Shown: one piece after another, positions 50,026 to 59,236 of the stretch
Layout: the number at the start of each line of letters is the position of its first letter
How positions within the stretch are numbered: the first letter of the stretch is position 1
NCBI GenBank assembly: GCA_001708385.1
Contig: CP012388.1
Coordinates: forward strand, 372,001 to 436,000
DNA length: 64,000 nucleotides
Direction: 5' to 3'
From: Flavobacterium psychrophilum
GTDB lineage: Bacteria > Bacteroidota > Bacteroidia > Flavobacteriales > Flavobacteriaceae
Position numbers and translations under genes: made by a program
Notes under the pieces: model-generated
What the model was told of the DNA's origin: nothing
Seen by the model: the letters and a program-made list of their open reading frames with translations, nothing else
Database searches by the model: none

Positions 50026-53000
50026 TTATTCAACAATTAGTTTCTTTATCGCCGATTTATTTCCAAGATATACTTTCACAATGTATACGCCTTTCGACAA
50101 ACCTTCAGTGTGAATTTCATTCTTAGTCGTTTCAAGTATTTTACTTCCCAATAATGAATAAACTTCAATTTTTGATATCGCTGAAACTTTAGACTCAACA
50201 TAAGCGATATCCTTTGCCGGATTGGGATATAATACTAATGCATTATTAAGCTCAGGATTATCTGTTCCCATAATACAATCATCGCCTACAGTATAGCTAA
50301 CATATTCAGTAACAACTAACCCTCCCGCATAGGCAAATTTAACAGCATACGATATCGTTTCACCAATAGTCTGCCCTGTAAGAGTCTGCGAGAATTTAAG
50401 ACCTGAAACATTAGTCATCGGTATCTCTGCAAACGGTGTTTCCTTCCATAAATAAGCAACTACGCCTTCTTTATCTGTATCTAGCATTTCGAAAGTGATG
50501 GTAACATCAGTTCCCGAAGTTTTAAATGCATAATTATATCCGGTTGAAAAAGTGCCTTGCTGCACTTCAGAACCTGTTCCGGAACAATCTGTGCTGTCAT
50601 CTCCAATAGTGGTTGCTTGCAACACAATAAGATTAACAACTTTATTACCTGTAACATCACCGGCATCAATAGTAAAACTGTACGATGTTTGCGGAGTAAG
50701 ATTATTTATAACAACTGATTTTTGGACTCCTGAAACACCATTAATGGATGTTGAGTTTTCACCATATGCTATATCATAAACAACGCTTCCTGAATTATCG
50801 GTTGCCTTAAGCACCAATTCTACTGACGTTGCTGTTATAGCTCCAACCGAAGCTGTAAAACCTGATGGAGCGTCGGTGTCAGTTCCACCTTGATTACAAT
50901 TACTACCGACAACGTAGCTTATGTATTTTGTTACCGAAAGCCCTCCTGCATAAGCAAATTTAACGGCATAATTAATGGTCTGCCCTAATGTCTGACCACT
51001 TAATGTTTTAGAAAAAGTCGAGCCCGAAACATTATCCATAGCTGTTTCTGTAAATGGCGACTGCTGCCATAAAAATGCTACAACTCCCGTTTTGTCTGTA
51101 TCAAGTAATGCTATTTTAATTGTAACATTAGTGCCAACTGTTTCAAACGTTGATTCATAACCTACAGAAAACGCCCCTTGTTGCGCTTCACTGGCTGTTT
51201 CGGTACACGACATTACCTGTGAAACAGATAGATTAACTACCTGAGAGGTTGCCTGAGCCCCACCACTGTCAGTAGCTACCGCTGTTATACTATGGTTTCC
51301 TACACTGGCTGTTGTCCAGTTAAAATTATACGGAGCCGCAGTGGCCTCCCCTATTTTTACAGTTCCATTGTAAAACTCAACTAGAGTTATTGTACCGTCT
51401 AAATCACTAACCGTTGTATTAATGCTAATTGGAGTTCCCTGTATGTAAGAATAGCCATTTACAGGAGATGTTATAGACACAGAAGGTGCAGCATTTCCTG
51501 AAGCTGAAACAATGATGAAGACTTCGTCTGTTGCGCTGTAGGTTCCGTCGCTTACAGTTAACTTACATTTATAAATACCCACAGCTAAATTGGAAATGGC
51601 TGGTGATACAGCAGTAGCATTACTGAAATTTATTACTGATGGCCCATAAACTTGTTCCCAGCTATATGTTATAGGCTGCCCTTCAGGGTCATTACTTAAT
51701 GAGCCGTTTAGCGTAGCAGTTGCAGCAGGTAATACAACCACAACGTTTTGCCCTGCGTCCGCAACCGGTGGAACATATGCTAAAGGCGAAGCGAATGTAA
51801 AGTTCATAGTACCGAGGTTAAATTCACCATTAGTCACAACCAACCGTAGTATATGTTTGCCTTTGGTAAGGGCAACATTATTTACCGTTTTATTTACCCA
51901 TGTCCCCCAATCACCTGTAGTTGGTAAAACAACATCAGGGCTTATTGCAGCGCCGTCAATTTCAAAATGAAAAGGCCCACCACCACTTGCATTTCCCGAA
52001 GCATATCTTAAAACCACGTTATACAATCCTGAGTCTTGAACATCAATTGTATATTCCATCCATTCGCCAGAAGTTATCCATCCAACAGTTGGGCCTTCCT
52101 GTGTATCTATTGCAGCATCTACATATTCGGCTGCCCGGTAGCCTCCCTGGTTATTTAACGATGAATCATTATAAGATATATTCTGCCCTATACCACCTTC
52201 AAAAACATCATAATTACCTGCCTGAATAGTACCCGGAATCTGGAAGGCTGTTGTAAAAGGCACTTGTTCACCTACCTGTACAGAAATGATATTTGTTATA
52301 TTGAATTGGTCGCCTACAAATACTTTTGCATACATACCATGAATTCCTAATGCTAAATTAGCCGCCTGAATCTGGTAAGGAGCGGTTACATCTGATCCTA
52401 TAGACGTTTCACCATCAAAAAATTCTACTTTAGTTATGCCACTCCCTGTAACTGTAGCAGTAAGATTTACGCTTCCGTTTGGATAAGCCTGGTAAAAATC
52501 TGACGCCAGCACACCCAAAGCATTTATATCCCTGCTTGTTTTCATTTTTCGCGCCGGTACGTTAAGTATGTATCCATCAGAAAATGTTACATCAATTGCC
52601 GATGCAGAATAATTATGTGCAACGTATGTAGTAACTCCATTATCCACAAAAGAAGCTGCTATTGGATAATCAGCGGTAACAGAAGTATTTACTCTTCCGA
52701 GTGCGTTCATTGCATGCAGCCAATGGTAAGTCTGTGCATCCGATATACCAAATTTCAATTCCCTGTCAGGATAAGAATCATATAAATTAATTGCAGCCTG
52801 CGGATCTATAAATGATAAATACTGCCAATAAGTATCGTGCCATAAATTAGCATTTGCTTCATTACTTAGTATTCCTGTTTTTGCTGAAATTTCATTCCAT
52901 AGTGATTGCGCATAATCAGGATTATGACCAAGATATAGCGATCCGCCATGAATAGGATACATTTCTATACCGTATGCAGCGGCAATATCAGAAGTCCAGA

Positions 53001-54801
53001 ATGTCTGGTTGTCATATCCGTTACCCCAAATTCTTGAAGCAATACTAAATCCATATCCCGGTTTAAAAGTTCTATGGTTTATGTCGAACCAATACTCTTC
53101 TATAGCTGTTTGCTCTGTGGTATAAATATATATACCAAGATCTCTTATAGTATTATTCTGGGTAAGCGTTCCCCAATGTATTAATGAGGAGGCAAACTGC
53201 ATACTTTCGGATGTTGATTCCTGATCGTTTCCAAATGGAAAAGTAGCAAAACCATTTGCCCAGCTATGCCCAGCGTACGGACTAAAATTCCTTAAATAAG
53301 GAAAAAGCGTGTCATTTCTGTCTGTTGAAGCAGCATCACGAATCAATAAATTTATCATACCACCCCATTTTGCTGCCCATCCCGGTTCAAACTGTTCCAT
53401 AAAAGCGGCTGCATGAATAAAATATCCCCAATGGAAATGGTGGTCGTTTATATTATTGTCCTGTCCGTGGCCTGCAGGATATCCTAATAGCGTCGACCAG
53501 TTACTATTATAGTAAAACAGAAAAGCAACCTCTCCCGATTCTACTTTGAGCCAGTCTTCAAGACGCGCCTTAATAGTAGCTACAATTTTATTTCTCGCTT
53601 CGGTATCTCCCATTTCGTCAGCAATCCGGGCAGTTTGTATTAGCCTGTTCATTACCTGTCCTTCGTTGTATGAATCTGTCCACTCTGCCAGTCCATCGTT
53701 TTCAATCTGAGCAATCTTGCTGTCAAGTTTAGCCGGGTTAAATCCTTCACTATAATTATCAAGATAAGGCAGCGTAGGCAGTATACCTTTAAATGTGTTT
53801 TCTACGGTAAATGTATTACCCGCAAGTGTTTTAAGTTCTCCCCTTATAGAATTATAGCTCTGTCCTGTAGGCTGTGGAGAAGCGGAATTTAAATGCGCCC
53901 ATTGATGGGGTAAAAGTCCTAACAGCACTTTTGTTTCGGCACCTTCTTTTACATCCGTAGCTACCGTAAAAGTTGTAGTCAGCTTAGAGGTATTTTGATT
54001 GTAATTCCATGTAGCTGTTGTATTTGAAGGAAACACATAAGCGTACTTTTTATATTCATTGGCAACTACAGGTATATCAGTAGCACTAGGAGGCAAATAT
54101 GCCAAAGACCAATAGTTTTTTCCACTTAATGTAGAAGTATACGTATTTCCGGTTTGCTGCCATGTGCTACCAACAGGTGCATAAATTGCAAAATCGGCAC
54201 CCTGATGTGAGTTGGTTACAACAAGCATTTCATTGGCTATAGTAACTGTGCCTTCAATAATATCAATCTTAGCGACGTCGGCGGTATTTTTAGTAAAATA
54301 GACAAATGGCATGCCTATACCGGCTGTAGCTGTAAATGAATGAGAACTGTTAGCCCAGTTCATTGTAACAGTCCAATCGGAGTAATCCGATACAGTAGCC
54401 TGCGTAGCATTCAGGTCTGAAACTCCAACTACTATTGGTAACGCATCATCCAGGGGTTGACTGGATCCGTTTGGCGTTGAAGTTGGAACTATATAACTCA
54501 CAACCAATCCCTGATTTACCGTCCGCATGGCAAGTGGATAATTAAACAGGTTAGCAGCATGGTTCTCTTTTACCAAAGAAGACCACCAGTCATTTGTTGG
54601 AACAGGTTTTCCTAAGGCGTTGCCACTAAGTTGTGGTGATCCCGATGGAAAAGAGTTTCTTCCCGCGGAATCTGCTCCGGGAAATGTTCTTGTATAACTT
54701 CCGTTACCCACCGAAGTAATCTGAGCGGAAAGCAACTGCACAGAAAATGCGATAATTAAGAAGAAGGACAACTTAATATACTTTTGGTAATTATATGCCA
54801 T
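50026..54801 (-). CDS. Secreted GH81 beta-1,3-glucanase with CBM6, Ig-like, FN3, two CBM56 and T9SS sorting domain
   Basis: 1591 residues. Signal MAYNYQKYIKLSFFLIIAFSVQLLSAQ, then the GH81 catalytic region (about 30-740) with NDHHFHWGYFIHAAAF (catalytic Asp, about 452) and DQESTSESMQFASSLIHWG (catalytic Glu region, about 527). Next: Ig-like (about 760-850), CBM6 (about 855-985, EYTIDVQDSGLYNVVLRYASG), PKD/Ig-like (about 1000-1190), first CBM56 (about 1205-1308), FN3 (about 1310-1404), second CBM56 (about 1405-1515), and the type A sorting domain (YPNPAKDIAYVES...KKLIVE). It hydrolyses beta-1,3-glucan such as laminarin or fungal/yeast wall glucan and is sorted by the type IX system to the surface. 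It stands alone without SusCD. Confidence 0.95.
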   Translation of the reverse strand: MAYNYQKYIKLSFFLIIAFSVQLLSAQITSVGNGSYTRTFPGADSAGRNSFPSGSPQLSGNALGKPVPTNDWWSSLVKENHAANLFNYPLAMRTVNQGLVVSYIVPTSTPNGSSQPLDDALPIVVGVSDLNATQATVSDYSDWTVTMNWANSSHSFTATAGIGMPFVYFTKNTADVAKIDIIEGTVTIANEMLVVTNSHQGADFAIYAPVGSTWQQTGNTYTSTLSGKNYWSLAYLPPSATDIPVVANEYKKYAYVFPSNTTATWNYNQNTSKLTTTFTVATDVKEGAETKVLLGLLPHQWAHLNSASPQPTGQSYNSIRGELKTLAGNTFTVENTFKGILPTLPYLDNYSEGFNPAKLDSKIAQIENDGLAEWTDSYNEGQVMNRLIQTARIADEMGDTEARNKIVATIKARLEDWLKVESGEVAFLFYYNSNWSTLLGYPAGHGQDNNINDHHFHWGYFIHAAAFMEQFEPGWAAKWGGMINLLIRDAASTDRNDTLFPYLRNFSPYAGHSWANGFATFPFGNDQESTSESMQFASSLIHWGTLTQNNTIRDLGIYIYTTEQTAIEEYWFDINHRTFKPGYGFSIASRIWGNGYDNQTFWTSDIAAAYGIEMYPIHGGSLYLGHNPDYAQSLWNEISAKTGILSNEANANLWHDTYWQYLSFIDPQAAINLYDSYPDRELKFGISDAQTYHWLHAMNALGRVNTSVTADYPIAASFVDNGVTTYVAHNYSASAIDVTFSDGYILNVPARKMKTSRDINALGVLASDFYQAYPNGSVNLTATVTGSGITKVEFFDGETSIGSDVTAPYQIQAANLALGIHGMYAKVFVGDQFNITNIISVQVGEQVPFTTAFQIPGTIQAGNYDVFEGGIGQNISYNDSSLNNQGGYRAAEYVDAAIDTQEGPTVGWITSGEWMEYTIDVQDSGLYNVVLRYASGNASGGGPFHFEIDGAAISPDVVLPTTGDWGTWVNKTVNNVALTKGKHILRLVVTNGEFNLGTMNFTFASPLAYVPPVADAGQNVVVVLPAATATLNGSLSNDPEGQPITYSWEQVYGPSVINFSNATAVSPAISNLAVGIYKCKLTVSDGTYSATDEVFIIVSASGNAAPSVSITSPVNGYSYIQGTPISINTTVSDLDGTITLVEFYNGTVKIGEATAAPYNFNWTTASVGNHSITAVATDSGGAQATSQVVNLSVSQVMSCTETASEAQQGAFSVGYESTFETVGTNVTIKIALLDTDKTGVVAFLWQQSPFTETAMDNVSGSTFSKTLSGQTLGQTINYAVKFAYAGGLSVTKYISYVVGSNCNQGGTDTDAPSGFTASVGAITATSVELVLKATDNSGSVVYDIAYGENSTSINGVSGVQKSVVINNLTPQTSYSFTIDAGDVTGNKVVNLIVLQATTIGDDSTDCSGTGSEVQQGTFSTGYNYAFKTSGTDVTITFEMLDTDKEGVVAYLWKETPFAEIPMTNVSGLKFSQTLTGQTIGETISYAVKFAYAGGLVVTEYVSYTVGDDCIMGTDNPELNNALVLYPNPAKDIAYVESKVSAISKIEVYSLLGSKILETTKNEIHTEGLSKGVYIVKVYLGNKSAIKKLIVE

Positions 54802-55029
54802 TATTTTTATATTTTATATTATTTAATGGTAAAAATATTAAAACATATTCAATAAACAGCACACAAACAAACTATACAGCGAGCCCAAAACAGGCTAAAA
54901 CATAGCCTATTTACCTATACAATAACACTACACATATTTTCACAACCGTAGATTTTTCTGATATTTTCGCCTGGATAATTTGAGTGTTTGAATTGGAAAT
55001 TATTCGATGATTTATTTGTAATAAAATGG

Positions 55030-55057
55030 AAAGCTGCCAATATATATTGACAGCTTT
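55030..55057 (-). terminator. Hairpin after the alpha/beta hydrolase gene
   Basis: AAAGCTG / CAGCTTT with an inner CAATATATATTG palindrome (one mismatch between), 29 bases past the stop at 55086. The minus-strand T-tract is interrupted (CTTTCCATTTT). Confidence 0.65.
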
Positions 55058-55085
55058 TAATAAATATTTACTAATTTGATTTAGC

Positions 55086-55904
55086 TTATGATTTGATAAA
55101 AGCTAAAATATCATTATTAATTGTTTCTGCTTCTGTGGTAGGCATACCGTGAGGGAATCCCGGATAAGAAATTAGCTTACCATTTTTAAGAAGTTTTGCA
55201 GCTCTTGGTGCCTGATTAAAAGGTACAATCTGGTCATCTTCTCCGTGAAGTACAAGAACAGGAATCTCAACACTTTTAAGATCTTCAGTAAAATCTGATT
55301 CAGAAAAAGCTTTAATACCTTCGTAATGTGCCAATACAGACCCCATCATTCCCTGGCGCCACCAGTTATATTTGATACCCTCCTGAGCTTCTGCTCCTTC
55401 ACGGTTCCATCCGTAAAATGCTGTAGGGAAATCATAGAAATATTGTGCCCTGCTAAATCCTGTACCCTTACGGATTTCATCAAAAATTGACAATGGCACA
55501 CCTTCAGGATTGCTTTCATTTTTTACCATGATTGGCGTTACAGCACTTATTAATACCGCTTTGGCAACGCGGTCTTTACCATATTGCGCAACATAACGAA
55601 TAGCTTCTCCACCACCTGTTGAATGCCCAATATGAATAGCATCTTTTAAATCTAACGCTGCTGTTAGTTCTGCAACATCAGATACGTAAGTATCCATATT
55701 GTTTCCTTCAGAACTCTGACCTGAACGTCCATGTCCTCTGCGGTCATGAGCGATTACCCTATACCCCTGTTTTAGGAAAAACATCATTTGTGTGTCCCAG
55801 TCATCGGCTGATAAAGGCCATCCATGGTGAAAAACAATAGGTTGCCCTGTTCCCCAGTCTTTGTAATAAATCTTAGTTCCGTCTTTTACTTTAAGTGTGC
55901 TCAT
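55086..55904 (-). CDS. Alpha/beta hydrolase, chloroperoxidase-like
   Basis: 272 residues, no export signal. Layout of cofactor-free haloperoxidase/arylesterase-type hydrolases: KIYYKDWGTGQPIVFHHGWPLSADDWDTQM, GHGRSGQSSEGNNMDTYVSDVAEL, nucleophile IGHSTGGGEAIRY (Ser about 97, GHSTGG), acid Asp in VLHGEDDQIVPF and His in GFPHGMPTTEAE. Cytosolic; substrate unknown. A 26-bp palindrome is 147 bases upstream of its ATG. Confidence 0.92.
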   Translation of the reverse strand: MSTLKVKDGTKIYYKDWGTGQPIVFHHGWPLSADDWDTQMMFFLKQGYRVIAHDRRGHGRSGQSSEGNNMDTYVSDVAELTAALDLKDAIHIGHSTGGGEAIRYVAQYGKDRVAKAVLISAVTPIMVKNESNPEGVPLSIFDEIRKGTGFSRAQYFYDFPTAFYGWNREGAEAQEGIKYNWWRQGMMGSVLAHYEGIKAFSESDFTEDLKSVEIPVLVLHGEDDQIVPFNQAPRAAKLLKNGKLISYPGFPHGMPTTEAETINNDILAFIKS

Positions 55905-56050
55905 TTTGTATATTTTTTGGATTAATAAATTTTATAGATATGTTTCTGTTTTTGATATTAAACAAACATCCCCTGCCAAAATAAAAACAACTTTAAGCCC
56001 AAAAACATATACCTTTAAAAATCAACACTTTAAACATTAAGCGTAGTTTT

Positions 56051-56076
56051 TAAAAATACGATATATCGTATTTTTA
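56051..56076. promoter_or_regulatory. 26-base perfect palindrome, operator or terminator
   Basis: TAAAAATACGATA / TATCGTATTTTTA with no loop. It lies 49 bases past the stop of the usher-like gene and 147 bases upstream of the alpha/beta hydrolase ATG, both on the minus strand. Complete symmetry, low G+C in the stem and the central ATACGATATATCGTAT make a regulator-binding site plausible; termination of the usher-like gene is the other reading. Confidence 0.45.
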
Positions 56077-56124
56077 TATATTGTCTTCCTTTTTATTTAT
56101 TAAAGGTATCACAAACAGATAAAT

Positions 56125-58701
56125 TTACCTCAACGGTTTAAGTATAAAGTTAATACCATCTATAAAAGAGCCTTCGATATTACGAACCACAGTAAAACTA
56201 AATGAGGTGGTGTCAGTTGTTAATTCCAGTTCCCTCAATTTATCCGAATCAATTTTTGCGGTGTATTTACCCGGTAACAGACCCATATAAGAAAAATAAC
56301 CATCAACTTCAGTTGTAGTCTGTCCAACCTTAATAGACTTCTCATTATAAATTGATATTACAATACCTCCCCTGCCTCTTTCGTTTTCATCATCAAGCTC
56401 AGATACCTTACCTGATACCTCAGCGAACACCGATACTGGTATCTCAATGTTTTTTACGAAATTTGGATCTATAGCCACAGCATAATTCTTTTTAAGCAGT
56501 TTCCATCCCAAAGGTTTAAATCCTGAAGGATCTAATTCAATATTGCAATTTGTGTACGGTTCGAGATCCATTATAAGGATTGTATTGTCTTTAGCAGATC
56601 GTTTTACACGTCCCCCGTTTACATTTACATTTAGTCCTTCTGCAGATGGTTCATCTTTGTCACGTCTCATATTACCATTAAGATCCAAGTAAGGAATTAA
56701 CAGTACCGATCCCTTACCAATACTGGTGTAGTTATTAAATTCTGTTTTACCGGATTTCGGATCATGTATCAGGCTTCCACTTGCACCCTGCAATGTTCTG
56801 TACAGATCGTTTGTTTTCCTGACTGACGCTCTTGTCTGGGCAAAAGAGAAATTGTAGCGTAGTCCAAATTCAATGTTATTGATATTACTAACGTAATTTC
56901 TTTCGAACGAAAGATTCGCGTATCCATTTAAAAATATTCTTTTCTCTAATTCTGTACGTATACCTATAGCTTTATTAGCACTATACTCATACTGAAGCTG
57001 CTGGGTAATTAAAAGATTTTTAAAAGCCCTAACCCCAACCGAATATATACTATAAATATAGGCATCGTTATTTGGAAAAAACAGTCCAAAAGTATTAGCA
57101 CTAACATTAACGTTCGCTAAAACCCCGGAAAGCATCCATTCTGCTGTGGTATACTTGCTATTGGGTAGTTTTATCTCCTGAAGAGATAAACGTGTAAACG
57201 CAGAGAAAACTTTCCCCCTGAACGGAACTGTTAGTATTGCTTTATGTTCTTCTACAAAGGTGTTATTTATAGCTGTCTGCCCTTCCTTATACCAATTGTT
57301 ATACAATTCAAATTGCAACCCCGAGGGCATGCTATAACTCAAAACAGCCCTTGTCCTTACATTGTAGTCGTATTCGGCAGAGACAAGTAAGTTAGGAAGC
57401 AAACGGAAGAAAGTGTTCACAAAAGGAATTTGACTTCCTGATGTGATAGAAGAAAGATATTCATACCCCGCCCCCACGGTGATATGCCTGCTTAGCCCAT
57501 AATTGCTGCTAAACCTGGCAAATCGTGTATCCTGTCCATCTTCAACAATACCTCCGCTTGCTGTGTATTCAAATTCGTTTTTGGGTAAAAAGTTAAAAGG
57601 AATATTAATGTTCTGCTCTGTTGCCCGTTCTTCTCCAAAAGGACCATAAAACCTCAACTTCACATTTGTATTTCCGTACACAAGGGGTACATTAAAAGTG
57701 TAAAAACCGGCAGCATCTGCCTTAACATAATTGATAAGTACACCGTTTACATACAACTCTACAGTCCAGTTAGGTTCTGTATAGTTACTTAGGGTATAAC
57801 TGCCAAATGATCTTCTGAATGTTGTAGGTGTGTTAGTAACCTGAGCTCCGACAATAGGTGAATAAATAGACGAAATTGTCTGAGGCCTTATCTTACCTGC
57901 CAGATATTGTTTTGCAAAAACACTTTTGTTATCTACATAACGCCATAAATAATACTGCTGCCTGCTTGAAAATGCAATGTTATTCTGATAATTTAAAATA
58001 ACATTAGTTTCTCCACCCGCAATAATACCTCCCACACCTACGCTTGCCCTAACGTCTCTGGGTGTATTTTCATTCCCCCCTGACGTAACAAATGCGTAGT
58101 CTGCTGCTCCAAAAGAAAATGCCGGCCTGCTGCGCCCTACAACAACATCAGCCTTAAAAACTCCCTGCAATTTACCAAGGTTGTTTCGCATTTGCTCCAG
58201 CCTCATTTCGCGTAATATTGGTAATTCCAGATCGGTACTCAGCACAACTGAAAGGTTACGGAAACTAAAAGTACAGTTCAGCCCGAAGATCTCACCGAAA
58301 TATTCTGACCGTAAATACACATTACTGGCCGACTTGATAATGCTATTGGGTTTTAGATCAAACGTTTTCCCCTGATATACAATACGGTTTTTCGGCTGAT
58401 CTATAAAATAGTGTGATTCCGGATGAATAAACGTTCCGGTTACCGAATCCAGTTCTCTTGATATAATTCTTATTTTTAAATAATCAAATAGGTCAATTAC
58501 CGGTAAATAGGCTTGCTCATCATTTATCAAAGCCGTCATTTCTGTTGATCCGATTCGCTGAATATTAAAAAAAACAGGTATCTCATCATATTCAACTGCT
58601 GTCTGAGCATTACATGTTGCACCCTGCCCCATCATTATAATGCATATAGTGATGATCTTCAATAAAAAGAACGGATTTAAACCTGGGGGGGCTAAACGCA
58701 T
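56125..58701 (-). CDS. Usher-like outer-membrane beta-barrel protein
   Basis: 858 residues. Signal about 1-32 (IITICIIMMGQGATCNAQ). A domain of about 35-165 recalls a copper-amine-oxidase-like N1 fold (FDYLKIRIISRE...). The centre (about 170-660) has many amphipathic strands and the usher-like signs VVGRSRPAFSFG, SYTLSNYTEPNWTVELYVNG and NVKLRFYGPFGEERATEQNINIPF (a plug or Ig-like insertion), then barrel strands ending RYNFSFAQTRASVR. Two C-terminal beta-sandwich domains follow (VSELDDENERGRGGIVISIY, GYFSYMGLLPGKYTAKID). This is the general layout of FimD/PapC-type ushers, but from memory and by pattern only. It starts 3 bases after the DUF4402 gene, so they are one unit. Confidence 0.6.
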   Translation of the reverse strand: MRLAPPGLNPFFLLKIITICIIMMGQGATCNAQTAVEYDEIPVFFNIQRIGSTEMTALINDEQAYLPVIDLFDYLKIRIISRELDSVTGTFIHPESHYFIDQPKNRIVYQGKTFDLKPNSIIKSASNVYLRSEYFGEIFGLNCTFSFRNLSVVLSTDLELPILREMRLEQMRNNLGKLQGVFKADVVVGRSRPAFSFGAADYAFVTSGGNENTPRDVRASVGVGGIIAGGETNVILNYQNNIAFSSRQQYYLWRYVDNKSVFAKQYLAGKIRPQTISSIYSPIVGAQVTNTPTTFRRSFGSYTLSNYTEPNWTVELYVNGVLINYVKADAAGFYTFNVPLVYGNTNVKLRFYGPFGEERATEQNINIPFNFLPKNEFEYTASGGIVEDGQDTRFARFSSNYGLSRHITVGAGYEYLSSITSGSQIPFVNTFFRLLPNLLVSAEYDYNVRTRAVLSYSMPSGLQFELYNNWYKEGQTAINNTFVEEHKAILTVPFRGKVFSAFTRLSLQEIKLPNSKYTTAEWMLSGVLANVNVSANTFGLFFPNNDAYIYSIYSVGVRAFKNLLITQQLQYEYSANKAIGIRTELEKRIFLNGYANLSFERNYVSNINNIEFGLRYNFSFAQTRASVRKTNDLYRTLQGASGSLIHDPKSGKTEFNNYTSIGKGSVLLIPYLDLNGNMRRDKDEPSAEGLNVNVNGGRVKRSAKDNTILIMDLEPYTNCNIELDPSGFKPLGWKLLKKNYAVAIDPNFVKNIEIPVSVFAEVSGKVSELDDENERGRGGIVISIYNEKSIKVGQTTTEVDGYFSYMGLLPGKYTAKIDSDKLRELELTTDTTSFSFTVVRNIEGSFIDGINFILKPLR

Positions 58702-58704
58702 AAA

Positions 58705-59226
58705 TCAGGGTTGAATAAATGTTACCGAAAATGTTCCGTTATAATTACCTGGCGGGCTCGCCAATGGGTTACCCAATGTAAGGATACCCCCTATTCTTAT
58801 CATTGTTCTTGACGGAGAAGTCGCTGTAGCAATAAACGGACTTGGCGGATCTGAATCACCTATCGTTAAATTTATTGTTCCTCCGTTACTACCTGTAAGT
58901 GTTATATCGGGGCCATTTAAAATAGTAATTAGTGTGCCCGGCTCTGCATCAACTTCAAAAATTGCGGGAGAAAAAGAGTAGCCCTGACTAGTTTGTATTA
59001 CACTTCCTGTTGTTGCTCTTGCCCCACTGGGATAAATAATTATAGTTCCGCCCGAACCTCCTTGATAAAATGCTCCAAAGTTCAAACCCTGTGCAGGGTT
59101 AACATATATCTGTACCGGTCTTGGAGGATTCTCCGGCCCCTGTGCTGTAGCTGAAAAGCCAACGAACGACAAGACAACCAGAAAAGCAGCCTTCATCAAT
59201 AATTGAGTAGTATTTAGTACTATCAT
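58705..59226 (-). CDS. DUF4402-like secreted protein, candidate fibre subunit
   Basis: 173 residues. Signal peptide ending SATAQ (about 29; ATG 59196 is an internal alternative start). The mature part is one beta-sandwich: VNPAQGLNFGAFYQGGSGGTIIIYPSGARATTGSV, EVDAEPGTLITI, and the end RIGGILTLGNPLASPPGNYNGTFSVTFIQP. The LNFG and GxYxGxFxVT pattern is that of DUF4402, a family that often sits with chaperone-usher genes and is thought to be fimbrial subunit-like. No cysteine pair. It lies between the giant surface protein and the usher-like gene with gaps of 10 and 3 bases. Confidence 0.75.
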   Translation of the reverse strand: MIVLNTTQLLMKAAFLVVLSFVGFSATAQGPENPPRPVQIYVNPAQGLNFGAFYQGGSGGTIIIYPSGARATTGSVIQTSQGYSFSPAIFEVDAEPGTLITILNGPDITLTGSNGGTINLTIGDSDPPSPFIATATSPSRTMIRIGGILTLGNPLASPPGNYNGTFSVTFIQP

Positions 59227-59236
59227 AATTTCCGGT

